Shown here: positions 1-8,265 of the stretch, piece by piece | How positions within the stretch are numbered: the stretch's first letter is position 1 | Layout of the letters: every line of letters begins with the position of its first letter | Assembly (NCBI RefSeq): GCF_050920705.1 | Contig: NZ_CP154799.1 | Location: forward strand, 868,001 to 932,000 | Source of the DNA: Regnicoccus_A sp014224355 | Lineage (GTDB): Bacteria; Cyanobacteriota; Cyanobacteriia; PCC-6307; Cyanobiaceae | Length of the DNA stretch: 64,000 nt | Direction: 5' to 3' | Notes under the pieces: model-generated | Databases searched by the model: none | Seen by the model: only the letters and a program-made list of their open reading frames with translations | Told to the model about the DNA's origin: nothing | Made by a program: the position numbers and the translations under genes

Positions 1-1
1 A

Positions 2-1558
2 GCCCAGCTCCCCACGCCCGAGAGCGTTCCGCAGTACTGCGCCAATCCCTCGGCGTGGATCCGTCTGGACGGCAAGAACGTGCTGGAGATTCGCTCGGCC
101 CCCGGAGCCCAGCAGGTCACGGCCTTCGCCGCCCGCGGCAGCAGGACCCTGGCGCAATGGGCCTCCGACTTCACTGTTCAGCCCGAGCAGATCGTGCTGA
201 AGGAGGATCCTCCCTACACGTTGATCGGTGTCAAGCGTGGATCCACATTCGCCGCCTCGATGGCGGTGGATGATCGCGGCAGTGCCTGCTTCGGGCTCAA
301 GCGCCAGGAGCTGGCAACGCGCTATCGCGACAGCCTGCGCCAGGCTGTGTCCGATTACCGCCGGAGCCACACCCAGGACTACTGGTTGCGGGGCACGGCC
401 CTGGCCCTGCTGGTGCTTGGGGTCTACGTGCTCTGGGTGCACCTGCAGACGCTGTTGCGTGGGCGCATCCAGGGCTGGATCGATGAGCAGGAATCGGGGT
501 CGTTCCTGCTGGTGCAACGACGCAGTGGCCAGCTGCTGGATCCAGCTCAGATCCGCTCGGTGCTGCAGGCGCTGCTGCGGCTGATCCACTGGGGGCTGTT
601 GCTGCTGGTCAGCTACCTGCTGATCCCCCTGTTGCTGGGATTCTTCCCGCCCACCCAGGGAATCGCCGAAGGGTTGCGCGGCCAGATTCTGGCGCTGGTG
701 GGCAACCTGCTGGCCGGGGTCCTGGCCACCATCCCGAATCTGTTCTCGATCCTGGTGATCATCGTGATCGCCACGGCGGTCGGACGGTGCAGCAACGCCT
801 GGTTCAAGGCCCTCGATCGCGGGCGGGTTCGTATTCCTGGGTTCTACCAGGAGTGGGCCATGCCCACGGCGCGCCTGGCCACGATCCTGATCGTCCTGGC
901 CAGTGTGGTGCTGGCCTACCCCTACATTCCGGGCTCCAGCAGCAAGGCCTTCCAGGGGGCCGGCCTGCTGCTGGGTGCACTGGCGGCTCTCGGCTCCAGT
1001 GCCATCGCCACCAACATCATCAGCGGGATGATGCTGATCTACACCCGGGCCTTTCGCAAGGGAGACCGGGTGGAGATCAACGGCACCATCGGTGTGGTGC
1101 AGGACCGAGCCCTGCTGGTGACTCTGATCAAGACACCCCGCAACGAACTCGTGAGCATTCCCAATGCCACGGTGATCTCGGCCTCCATTCTCAACTTCAG
1201 CTTCTCCCGCCGGGAGATCTCCAGGCCCGTGGCCATTGCCACCACCGTCACCATCGGCTACGACGTGCCCTGGCGACGGGTTCATGAGCTGATGCTCGCC
1301 GCCGCCGACAGCGTCGAGGGCATCACCGACGAGGTCAGTCCCTCTGTGTTCCAGACCTCCCTCAACGATTTCCACATCAGTTATGAGCTGAATGCTTTCG
1401 TCAGGGATGTGGACAGCTATCGCCAGACCCTCTCGGATCTATTGGCGGCCCTGCAGGATCAGTTCGCAGCGGCGCAGGTGGAGATTCTCTCGCCGGGATA
1501 TCACGCGATCCGCAGTGGTCGGGCCAGCACGGTGCCCCCCACCTACGGCACTCCCTGA
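2..1558 (+). CDS. MscS-family mechanosensitive channel (5' end outside window)
   Basis: Small-conductance mechanosensitive channel family protein, expected in the inner membrane, where such channels release solutes on hypo-osmotic shock. The reading frame stays open to the left edge of the window, so the GTG at 80 is probably internal and at least 518 residues are visible. After a periplasmic-looking N-terminal part come several hydrophobic helices, then the family's pore helix rich in Ala and Gly (GALAALGSSAIATNIISG, encoded around 975-1026) and the beta domain with the PRNELVSIPNATV segment typical of MscS. The stop overlaps the convergent second MscS gene by 16 bases. The family assignment is firm; the ion or solute preference cannot be told. 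Confidence 0.9.
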   Translation, partial: AQLPTPESVPQYCANPSAWIRLDGKNVLEIRSAPGAQQVTAFAARGSRTLAQWASDFTVQPEQIVLKEDPPYTLIGVKRGSTFAASMAVDDRGSACFGLKRQELATRYRDSLRQAVSDYRRSHTQDYWLRGTALALLVLGVYVLWVHLQTLLRGRIQGWIDEQESGSFLLVQRRSGQLLDPAQIRSVLQALLRLIHWGLLLLVSYLLIPLLLGFFPPTQGIAEGLRGQILALVGNLLAGVLATIPNLFSILVIIVIATAVGRCSNAWFKALDRGRVRIPGFYQEWAMPTARLATILIVLASVVLAYPYIPGSSSKAFQGAGLLLGALAALGSSAIATNIISGMMLIYTRAFRKGDRVEINGTIGVVQDRALLVTLIKTPRNELVSIPNATVISASILNFSFSRREISRPVAIATTVTIGYDVPWRRVHELMLAAADSVEGITDEVSPSVFQTSLNDFHISYELNAFVRDVDSYRQTLSDLLAALQDQFAAAQVEILSPGYHAIRSGRASTVPPTYGTP

Positions 1559-3189
1559 TCCGGTGGCGCCACCGGGGATTCACCGGCGCGGCCGGCCAGC
1601 AGGGCCTGGAGCCCCGCACTGAGCTCAGGCGGCAGGGCAAGTTGCAGACTCTCGCCGCCCAGATGCAGATCCCGCTGGGGGAAGGGGATCGTGATCTCTC
1701 GGCGGCGGAGAAGGGCTTCGATCCGGTAGTTGAGATCGCTGATGATCTCGTACTGGCGCATGGGTTGGTTGATCCAGACCAGCAGGGAGAAGTCGAGGGA
1801 GCTGTCGCCGAAACCGGTGAAGAACACACTTGGTTTGGGCTCCTGGAGAATGCCGGAATAGCCTTTGCACGCTTCCACCAGCGCATTACGCACCGCGTTG
1901 CAATCTGAGCCGTAGGCCACCCCCACGGGCAGGATCAGGCGGGAGGTGGGACTGCCATGGCTCCAGTTCACCACCTGGGATTCAAGGAATTCCGAGTTCG
2001 GCACGATGATCGAGATCCGATCCAGGGTCACCACCTCGGTGCTGCGCAGGCTGATCTTCTGAACGGTGCCCTGAAGCTCACCGATCTCCACGAAATCGCC
2101 CACCTGAATCGGCCGCTCGAAGATGATGATCAGGCCACTGATGAAATTCTTGGTGATTCCCTGCAGTCCAAGGCCCAGGGCAACGCCGAACACACTGGCG
2201 AACAGGGCCAGGGAGCTCAGGTCGAGCCCCCAGAGCTGCAGCAGCACCAGCGAGCCGATGAACAGCAGGGCGTATTGCAGCACGAAGGCGATCGCTTCCT
2301 GGTTGCCCTTGCCGATCCCGGTGTACTGAAGAACGCGGGTGCGCAGCATCCGTTGCAGCATTCCCAGCCCATTGGCCAGGGCCAGGAACAGGGTGATCAG
2401 CACGATCACATCCAGCACCGAATAGCTGCGCTCCCCCAGGGGCAGGAAGGGGGACGCGAGGCTGTCGGAGAGGGCGCCCCGCAGCCGTTGCAAGCCCATC
2501 CGACTGATCGGAAACAGGTCGGCCACGGTTCCGGCCACGCTGATCCAGAGCGCTGCCTGCAGCACTCGCAGCAGTCCCCTGAGCAGCAGGCCCGTGCCCC
2601 CGGGGTTCTCCTTCTTGTCGCTGTCGGGGCCAGGTTGTGGCCAGGCCTGCGTAAAGGCCCGCCGGAAGATGGTCCCCAGCAGGCGCTGCAGCAGGAAGGC
2701 CCCCAGCAGCAGCAGCAGCGAGCGCAACAGCATGCTGCGGATGTAGGTGGGCTTGCGCTGGAGCCGCGCTTGCTCGAGGGCCTCCTCCAGGCGACGGCGC
2801 CAGGCTTCCGCCTGCTCCTCCAGGCTCACCCCCTCCGGAGCGTCCAGGCGGGTCACAGTCAGCAGGGAGGTGCCGTTGAGGGTGATCACCGGCAGCTCGT
2901 TGCGTTCCACCACCTCAATCACGGCTGCCCTGGGGGTCTCGGCGGCGCGCTGGAGCAGCCCATTGGCCGCGTCAACCCTTTGCTCGGCGCTGAAGTCCTT
3001 CGACGTGCGCACCTGAAACAGGCCGTTCCCATCCACCTCCACCAGAGCGGAGGGAATCTCGGGCGCCTCCAGGGATGGGGCCGCGGCGGGCAGGGCCACC
3101 AGCAAGGCCACGATCAGCAGAGCGCGCCAGAACCATCCCCGCCGATCAGACCGGGCGTGGCTGCGCTGGCCCGCTGGCTTCGGGGTCAT
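1543..3189 (-). CDS. MscS-family mechanosensitive channel with N-terminal extracytoplasmic domain
   Basis: A 548-residue mechanosensitive channel homologue. The N-terminus has a hydrophobic segment (ALLIVALLVALPAAAPS) that fits a signal peptide or first helix, then about 120 residues of predicted periplasmic domain. Further transmembrane helices follow, with the pore helix GVALGLGLQGITKNFISG and the beta-domain signature RISIIVPNSEFLESQVVNW. Its start overlaps the stop of the upstream SulP gene by four bases (ATGA), so the two are probably co-transcribed and translationally coupled. An anion transporter paired with a channel could balance uptake and turgor; that is inference. It differs clearly from the convergent channel gene to its left, so the pair does not look like a recent duplication. 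Confidence 0.9.
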   Translation of the reverse strand: MTPKPAGQRSHARSDRRGWFWRALLIVALLVALPAAAPSLEAPEIPSALVEVDGNGLFQVRTSKDFSAEQRVDAANGLLQRAAETPRAAVIEVVERNELPVITLNGTSLLTVTRLDAPEGVSLEEQAEAWRRRLEEALEQARLQRKPTYIRSMLLRSLLLLLGAFLLQRLLGTIFRRAFTQAWPQPGPDSDKKENPGGTGLLLRGLLRVLQAALWISVAGTVADLFPISRMGLQRLRGALSDSLASPFLPLGERSYSVLDVIVLITLFLALANGLGMLQRMLRTRVLQYTGIGKGNQEAIAFVLQYALLFIGSLVLLQLWGLDLSSLALFASVFGVALGLGLQGITKNFISGLIIIFERPIQVGDFVEIGELQGTVQKISLRSTEVVTLDRISIIVPNSEFLESQVVNWSHGSPTSRLILPVGVAYGSDCNAVRNALVEACKGYSGILQEPKPSVFFTGFGDSSLDFSLLVWINQPMRQYEIISDLNYRIEALLRRREITIPFPQRDLHLGGESLQLALPPELSAGLQALLAGRAGESPVAPPDQGVP

Positions 3190-4946
3190 GGGCCGATGTC
3201 CTCCCCAGATCTGGGCAACCTACCGAGATCTGAACGCTGCACCTGCTCCTCCGGGTTGCCGACCGGCCAAGGGTTGGCCCCCCGCTCCAGCCCCTCGGCG
3301 AGGTAGTGCTCCACCGCCCGCTCGATGTTGCGGTGCATCCGCTCCCTGCCCAGGCGCTCGCCCAGCTCCGAGCGGCGGATCACCTCCAGCACCGTGGGGT
3401 TCAGCCCCGCCAGCCACAGGGAGATCCCCTCCCGCTCCAGACGCCGCTCCGCCTCGATGATCGTCTTCAGGGCGGAGTACTCGATGTCGATCACAGCGCT
3501 GCCATCGAGCACCACCACCCGCGGGTGGTGCCGATCCACCTCGGCGCGCATCCTCAGGAGCACGCCATGGGCGTTCGCGAAGAACAGGCGCCCCTCGGCC
3601 CGGAGCAGCAGCAGCCCCGGCCAGGTTTCATCGTGGGGATGCCGGGCGGACAGTGGCCGGAACACATCGGTGCCACGCTTGCGGCCGATGGCATACACCG
3701 GAGGGTTCACCGCCTGCTGCACCAGCGCCAGCAGGGAGAGGATCACCGCCACGAGGATGCCCTGGAGGGTTCCAAGGACCACCACCCCCAGGAAAGCCAC
3801 CAGCGCCCAGCGGAATTCGATGTCGCGGACACGGCGGATGGCCAGAAATTCGCCAGGGGCGATCAATTCGAACGAATAGACGATCACCACCACCGCCAGG
3901 GCCGCCAGGGGCATCAGCGCGATCCAGGGGGCGAGCAGCAGCAGCGTGGCGAGTGCGGCTCCTGCCGTGACCAGCTCCGCCATCTGACTGCGGGCACCGG
4001 CCTGGCGGTTCACCGCCGTCTGGGTGGTGCCGCCGCCTGCCGCCATCGCCCCGAAGAAGCCGCCGCCGATGTTGGCCAGCCCGAGAGCCAGCAGCTCCCG
4101 GTCGGGTTGCGGAGAAGGTTCATCGCTGGCGCGGAAGGCGCGCGCTGCGGCGATGCTTTCCGTGAAACTCATCATGGCGATGCCGGCCGCCCCTGGCCAG
4201 AGACCGCTGAGCAGATCCAGTCGCGGCAAACTCAGTCCAGGCAGCCCCCTGGGCACGGCGCCCACCAGCTCCACGCCGAAGCGATCGAGGCCCAGCAGGG
4301 CACAACCGGCGATCGCCATGGCCACCACCACCAGCGGCGCCGGCACCCACGGCAGCCCACGCTTCAGGCCGAAGAGCAGGCCGAACAGAGCGGCCGAGAG
4401 CAGCACCGTGGCCAGCGAAGCCTTGGGGATCCCAACCAGCAGCGCAGCGAGGTCGCGGAAGAAGCCTTCCTTCTCCCCATGCAGCCCCAGCAACTTGGGC
4501 AGCTGATCCACCACGATCACCAGACCGATGCCTGACTTGAAGCCCACCAGCACCGATTCGGAGATGAAGTTGGCGATGAAACCGAGTCGCAGCAGGGCCG
4601 CGCCGCAGAGCATGGCGCCCACCAGCAGGGTCAGGGTGGTGCTGGCCGCCACCAGGGCGCTGGGATCATCCAACGGCGAGAGCCGGTTCAGCTCGCTGCC
4701 CACAAGGATCGCCAGGGTGGTGGTGGTGCTCACGCTCAGGGGTCTGGAGCTGCCCAGCAGGGCGTACACCGCCATCGGCACCAGGGCTGTGTACAGACCC
4801 ACCTGCACAGGGAGGCCGGCGATGGTGGCGTAGGCCATCGCCTTGGGCAGCACCACCGCGGCGGCGGTCAGTCCGGCCGCCAGATCCTCCTGCCCCAGTC
4901 CTCGCCGGTAGCCGATGGGCAGAAGAGAGGCAGGAAACCGGGCCAT
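3186..4946 (-). CDS. SulP-family anion transporter with STAS domain (sulfate or bicarbonate)
   Basis: A 586-residue SulP/SLC26-type transporter of the inner membrane. The first part holds the SulP signature (DLAAGLTAAAVVLPKAMAYA, about residues 21-40), followed by roughly a dozen hydrophobic helices. The C-terminal 120 residues form a STAS domain with the VVVLDGSAVIDIEYSA strand and helix. Cyanobacterial members include the sodium-dependent bicarbonate transporter BicA as well as sulfate carriers; the substrate cannot be settled from sequence here. The ATG at 4946 leaves 120 bases to the next divergent gene. It is followed without a gap by an MscS channel (four-base overlap). Confidence 0.88.
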   Translation of the reverse strand: MARFPASLLPIGYRRGLGQEDLAAGLTAAAVVLPKAMAYATIAGLPVQVGLYTALVPMAVYALLGSSRPLSVSTTTTLAILVGSELNRLSPLDDPSALVAASTTLTLLVGAMLCGAALLRLGFIANFISESVLVGFKSGIGLVIVVDQLPKLLGLHGEKEGFFRDLAALLVGIPKASLATVLLSAALFGLLFGLKRGLPWVPAPLVVVAMAIAGCALLGLDRFGVELVGAVPRGLPGLSLPRLDLLSGLWPGAAGIAMMSFTESIAAARAFRASDEPSPQPDRELLALGLANIGGGFFGAMAAGGGTTQTAVNRQAGARSQMAELVTAGAALATLLLLAPWIALMPLAALAVVVIVYSFELIAPGEFLAIRRVRDIEFRWALVAFLGVVVLGTLQGILVAVILSLLALVQQAVNPPVYAIGRKRGTDVFRPLSARHPHDETWPGLLLLRAEGRLFFANAHGVLLRMRAEVDRHHPRVVVLDGSAVIDIEYSALKTIIEAERRLEREGISLWLAGLNPTVLEVIRRSELGERLGRERMHRNIERAVEHYLAEGLERGANPWPVGNPEEQVQRSDLGRLPRSGEDIGP

Positions 4947-5066
4947 GGCTGGAACTGGAGAAGTCGGACGATCGATCTGTGGTCAAAGGCAACGGCTTGC
5001 TGCCCGCTTTCAGTTCTGTTGTCAGGATGACAACAAAGCCCGCCGCTGACTGGGAGTTCTTCAGCC

Positions 5067-5567
5067 ATGCAACTCCACGTTCCATCTCCAGGACCCTTTG
5101 TCCCACTTGCCCTGGCCGCGGCCTCACTCCTGAGTTGGGCGGCAATTCCGGCACCGGCTCGCTCGGAGCTGCTCTACAAACTCGAGACGGAGTGCAGCCT
5201 GAAGAGTGGGCCGGCCCAGCCCTGCATCGTGGAGGCCACCAATGAAGAGGGAGCCACCCTCTACCGCCACACGATCGGCGAGAAGGAGGAGCTCATCAAA
5301 ATCACCAGCACCCCCACCCGCATGAGTCTCTGGGATCCAGCCGGCAAGACGTGGACCTATCTGACCTCGGCGGGTGCCTTGTTCTCGACCAACACCATCT
5401 GCTTCAACGGCCGAGATCTCTGCGTCGTCAATGCCAATTATCTCAACAGCGTTGTGGAGGAACGGCCCGAGGCCACCGAGGGGAGAGATCTGATTCGGGT
5501 CAAATTCGGAGCGGATGGCCGGGTCGACCTCAGCTGCTACGACGAGGCCTGTGAGGAGGTGAACTGA
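5067..5567 (+). CDS. secreted protein of unknown function
   Basis: A 166-residue protein I do not recognise. Residues 1-32 look like a signal peptide: a hydrophobic stretch (VPLALAAASLLSWAAIPAPA) followed by an Ala-Arg-Ser cleavage region. The mature part has six cysteines, in the Cys-Ser-Leu, Pro-Cys-Ile, Cys-Phe-Asn, Leu-Cys-Val, Ser-Cys-Tyr and Ala-Cys-Glu contexts, which suggests disulfides in the periplasm or outside the cell. Its TGA overlaps the ATG of the next gene by one base, so the two are almost certainly one transcription unit. The divergent SulP gene shares the 120-base upstream region. Confidence 0.7.
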   Translation: MQLHVPSPGPFVPLALAAASLLSWAAIPAPARSELLYKLETECSLKSGPAQPCIVEATNEEGATLYRHTIGEKEELIKITSTPTRMSLWDPAGKTWTYLTSAGALFSTNTICFNGRDLCVVNANYLNSVVEERPEATEGRDLIRVKFGADGRVDLSCYDEACEEVN

Positions 5568-6514
5568 TGAAACGGCCCCTCTCAGTTTTCGGTGTGCTGC
5601 TGGCCGCGGTGATGGCCCTGCCGGCCACCCCCTCCCACGGGGCTTTGGAGTCAGTCCCCCCGGCCCTCGACACCAGCGAGCAGCTGGCCCAGAGGGGCGG
5701 CGGCAGGCGCTCCGGCGGGAGCCGGAGTCGTGGGGGAAGCCGGAGTCGCGGAGGGAGCCGCGGATCCTCGTCGAGGGGCAGAAGTGGCTTCAGGAATTCA
5801 GGCTCCAGCCTCAACCGCGGCTCGAGAAAACCGCGAAGCGGCTGGAGCAACACGTCGAGGCAGAGGGGTGGGCCTTCGATGAATCGCTCCTACCGGAGCG
5901 GGAGTGGCAACATCAACCGCAATGTGAATCGGAATCGGAATCGAGCGGTCAACCGGAATTTCAACCGGAATGTCAACCGAAATGTGAATCGAAATGTGAA
6001 TCGGAATCGAGCGATCAATCGAAATTTTGATCGCCGTGTGGGCAACCGCCGGGGCTACAACTACAACCGGGCGAACAACAACTGGCGCCGCTACAACAGT
6101 GGTTACCGCTACCGGGGGGGCTGGGCGCGGCCCGGCTGGGGATACGCCCGTCCCTGGAACCACGGCTGGTATGGCGGTTGGTCGCGGCCCAACTGGGGTT
6201 GGTGGGGGGCGAGTGCAGCGGTCTGGGGCGTCACCACGCTGGCAACGGCCGCCATCATCAATTCGTCCGTCGATAACGCCGTGACCACCAAGACGGAGTA
6301 CATCGTGGTGCCGAACACCGATTACCAGCTGTACTACGGATCAGTCCAACCCACCAACGACGATTCAGTGACCTTCCTGGTCAAAGCCGGTGATGGCGAT
6401 TACCAGATCACGGCTGACTGCAAGGCCGGCACCCTCAACGGCCAGCAACCCGGCAACGCCTCCGAAGCTGAGCTGCTGAACGCCGTCTGTCAGGTGGCCT
6501 TCGGTTCGGTCTGA
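5567..6514 (+). CDS. secreted Arg-Gly / Asn-Arg repeat protein
   Basis: A 315-residue exported protein without a known family. Residues 1-26 are a signal peptide. Residues about 43-75 are built from Gly-Gly-Ser-Arg units, residues 115-154 from Asn-Arg-Asn-(Val/Phe/Arg) units, and residues 160-215 are rich in Tyr, Trp, Gly and Arg. A hydrophobic Ala/Thr stretch (VWGVTTLATAAIIN) follows, then a compact C-terminal domain of about 85 residues with two cysteines that looks folded. The very basic, disordered middle could bind polyanions such as exopolysaccharide or nucleic acid; this is inference. It is coupled to the preceding secreted protein by a one-base stop/start overlap. Confidence 0.75.
   Translation: MKRPLSVFGVLLAAVMALPATPSHGALESVPPALDTSEQLAQRGGGRRSGGSRSRGGSRSRGGSRGSSSRGRSGFRNSGSSLNRGSRKPRSGWSNTSRQRGGPSMNRSYRSGSGNINRNVNRNRNRAVNRNFNRNVNRNVNRNVNRNRAINRNFDRRVGNRRGYNYNRANNNWRRYNSGYRYRGGWARPGWGYARPWNHGWYGGWSRPNWGWWGASAAVWGVTTLATAAIINSSVDNAVTTKTEYIVVPNTDYQLYYGSVQPTNDDSVTFLVKAGDGDYQITADCKAGTLNGQQPGNASEAELLNAVCQVAFGSV
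5909..6028 (+). repeat. in-frame Asn-Arg codon repeat
   Basis: Within the secreted repeat protein, about 120 bases consist of degenerate copies of a six-base unit of the type aat-cgg / aac-cgg alternating with gtg-aat and ttc-aac. The product is an almost unbroken Asn-Arg string with Val, Phe, Ala or Ile at every third or fourth position. Such arrays vary in copy number through replication slippage. The units are codon-sized, have no spacers, and are translated. Confidence 0.75.
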
Positions 6515-6587
6515 TCGACAGCGGCCTGCCTTGAAGCGGTGCACGCCTTGGCGTGTGGTTGTTGACCTGCTTGATGGTCAATAATGA

Positions 6588-7472
6588 TCATGCGACTCCG
6601 GTGATTTCGCGCTGTTGCCATTTCAGAAACAGGGTGGAGATGATCACCGTGATCAACACATAAGAGAGGATGCCGGGGATCAGTTCAGGCATCCCTGGTT
6701 GATAGGTCAGGGCCAGTTGAGCCGCCAGGCCCGTGTTGCGCATCCCCGTCACCAGCGCCACCGTTCGACGCTCCAGCGGATCCCGTCCGGCCAGGCCATA
6801 GCCGATCGCCAGGCTGAAAACGCAGAGGCCGGCCATCGCGGCCAGGGCCAGCAGGTTCTGCTGGAGGAAGGGCACCAGCTGACTGCCGCTCAGCACCAGC
6901 AGAGCCACCAGCATCAGCATCAGCATCAGGGTGGCCAGGGCACCGAGAGCACGGCTGCAACGCTGGGCCAGCTGCGGCTTCCACTGCCCCAGCAGCACGC
7001 CGGCGATCACGGGCAGCACCTGCACCTGCAGCACCTGCATCGCCACCTGGGCCGGGTTGATCTCCCACCCGTCGATCTCCCACCCGTTAAGGGCGACGCT
7101 GGCCTTGAACACGACCGCCATCAGGGGAATGGTGAGGATGGCCAGCAGCGCCGCCGCGATCTGCAGCCGCGCCGCGAGCTCAGCGGTGCCGCCACTGCCG
7201 CGCACCCGGAACAGAATGAGCGGGGCGCTGGGACACACCAGCATCAGGGCCATGGCTGCCCAGGCAGGCCGTGTCAGCACCCCTTGCAAGGGCAGCAACA
7301 CCAGCACCAGCCCGGCCAGGGGCACCAGCAGGCAGGTGCCGATCACCACACGCCAGAGAAAGCCGGGGCGATCCCTCAGCAGCATGAACGGGTAGTCCTT
7401 CAGCCCCAGGCCAAGGCTGAACATGAGCGTCACGATGGTGGCCGTGACCAGCAGCGCTGCAGACTGGGGCAT
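6588..7472 (-). CDS. BASS-family (bile acid:sodium symporter-like) transporter
   Basis: A 294-residue polytopic membrane protein with about nine or ten hydrophobic helices and the family's features: TLMFSLGLGL near the N-terminus, a CPSAPLILFR loop, and the helix-break segment ALVTGMRNTGLAAQLAL around residue 230. The BASS/SBF superfamily couples sodium to uptake of organic anions such as bile acids, pyruvate or other carboxylates and sulfonates. It is the last gene of a five-gene minus-strand operon with a sulfatase and its activating enzyme; only five bases separate it from the DUF202 gene. Import of a sulfated or carboxylated substrate for the sulfatase is a reasonable inference. A 15-base tandem duplication gives the repeated GWEID/GWEIN motif. 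Confidence 0.85.
   Translation of the reverse strand: MPQSAALLVTATIVTLMFSLGLGLKDYPFMLLRDRPGFLWRVVIGTCLLVPLAGLVLVLLPLQGVLTRPAWAAMALMLVCPSAPLILFRVRGSGGTAELAARLQIAAALLAILTIPLMAVVFKASVALNGWEIDGWEINPAQVAMQVLQVQVLPVIAGVLLGQWKPQLAQRCSRALGALATLMLMLMLVALLVLSGSQLVPFLQQNLLALAAMAGLCVFSLAIGYGLAGRDPLERRTVALVTGMRNTGLAAQLALTYQPGMPELIPGILSYVLITVIISTLFLKWQQREITGVA
7059..7088 (-). repeat. 15-base tandem duplication in the BASS transporter gene
   Basis: Two adjacent copies of gatctcccacccgt(c/t) differ only in the last base. In the coding direction they encode GWEID followed by GWEIN, in a loop between predicted membrane helices. It is an in-frame duplication that adds five residues. Confidence 0.8.
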
Positions 7473-7477
7473 GGGAG

Positions 7478-7864
7478 CTAGGTGACTGAGGTGCCGGTCA
7501 CCAGCAGGGCAAAGGCCGCAATGCCGATGATCGTGAGAGCAATGGCCGTGAAGACGGTGATCGAGCGCTGATCGACATACACGAAGTCATCGCGTCGAAT
7601 CAGCTTGAGGGTGCGCAGATGCTGCCGGGTGGCTGAGGCCATGGCCAGAATGCCGATCAGCACGAAGCCAATCGCCACCAGACGCACGCTCATGCTGGCA
7701 TGGTCGCTGCCGTCGAAACGGCTGCGGTTGATGGCGGCGATGATTTTGTCGAGACCGAAGCCGAAACTGATCAGCGACAGGCAGGTGCGGATCCAGGCCA
7801 TCATCGTGCGCTCGGCGGCGGCCCGATTGCGCTCCTTGGCCAGTTCGTTGTTGAGATTTCCCAT
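7478..7864 (-). CDS. DUF202 (YidH-type) small membrane protein
   Basis: A 128-residue protein of the DUF202 family. The N-terminal signature NRAAAERTMMAWIRTCLSLI is typical of YidH/YidG-like proteins, and three hydrophobic helices follow (around residues 25-45, 60-80 and 100-122). The molecular role of the family is unknown. Its ATG overlaps the stop of the preceding DUF1622 gene by one base, and five bases separate its stop from the BASS transporter, so it is part of the sulfatase operon. The two small membrane proteins may act with the transporter, which is inference from position only. Confidence 0.88.
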   Translation of the reverse strand: MGNLNNELAKERNRAAAERTMMAWIRTCLSLISFGFGLDKIIAAINRSRFDGSDHASMSVRLVAIGFVLIGILAMASATRQHLRTLKLIRRDDFVYVDQRSITVFTAIALTIIGIAAFALLVTGTSVT

Positions 7865-8262
7865 CAGTATGAGGTGGCTGTAGTGCCGGATGTCCGCTCA
7901 CGCTCGGCATCTTCCAGCTTCCGTTCGGCTTCCACCTCGCGGCCGAGAAAGACGTTGAGAAAGGTTCGAATCACAGCCACCACCGTCAGCTGAATCAGAT
8001 TCTCATTCGAGGGGGTCGTGGTGGTGGCGACGATGTCGGCCGCCAGTTGGAATTCCAGCGCCATCGATAGCCAGCTGCCGAACGTGAGCCGGGTGCTGTT
8101 GAAAGGCCGTCCCTGAGATTGACCGTTGCGACGCAGGCGAAGACTCTGACGAAGGGTGACAAGGAACCCGATGGCCACACAGACAACGGAGACGCCTTCC
8201 AGCAGCAGCCGCAACCCCCCGGCGACCAGCTCGAGCAACTCCGTGAAGAGGACAGCAGGCAC
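7864..8262 (-). CDS. DUF1622 small membrane protein
   Basis: A 132-residue protein with the DUF1622 layout: an N-terminal helix (ELLELVAGGLRLLLEGVSVV), a short basic loop, the conserved segment RLTFGSWLSMALEFQLAADIV, and a third helix containing IQLTVVAVIRTFLNVFLGREVE. The family has no assigned function. The gene lies three bases after the formylglycine-generating enzyme and overlaps the DUF202 gene by one base. Its charged C-terminal tail (residues 108-132) is probably cytoplasmic. Confidence 0.85.
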   Translation of the reverse strand: MPAVLFTELLELVAGGLRLLLEGVSVVCVAIGFLVTLRQSLRLRRNGQSQGRPFNSTRLTFGSWLSMALEFQLAADIVATTTTPSNENLIQLTVVAVIRTFLNVFLGREVEAERKLEDAERERTSGTTATSY

Positions 8263-8265
8263 GGT

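Noticed and set aside
1957..4535. Long plus-strand frames opposite the MscS and SulP genes
   Set aside because: They are Gln/His/Arg-rich shadows of membrane-protein codons with no recognisable domain.
5700..6030. Possible CRISPR-like repeat array
   Set aside because: The units are three- or six-base multiples, fully translated, with no unique spacers. It is a coding repeat.
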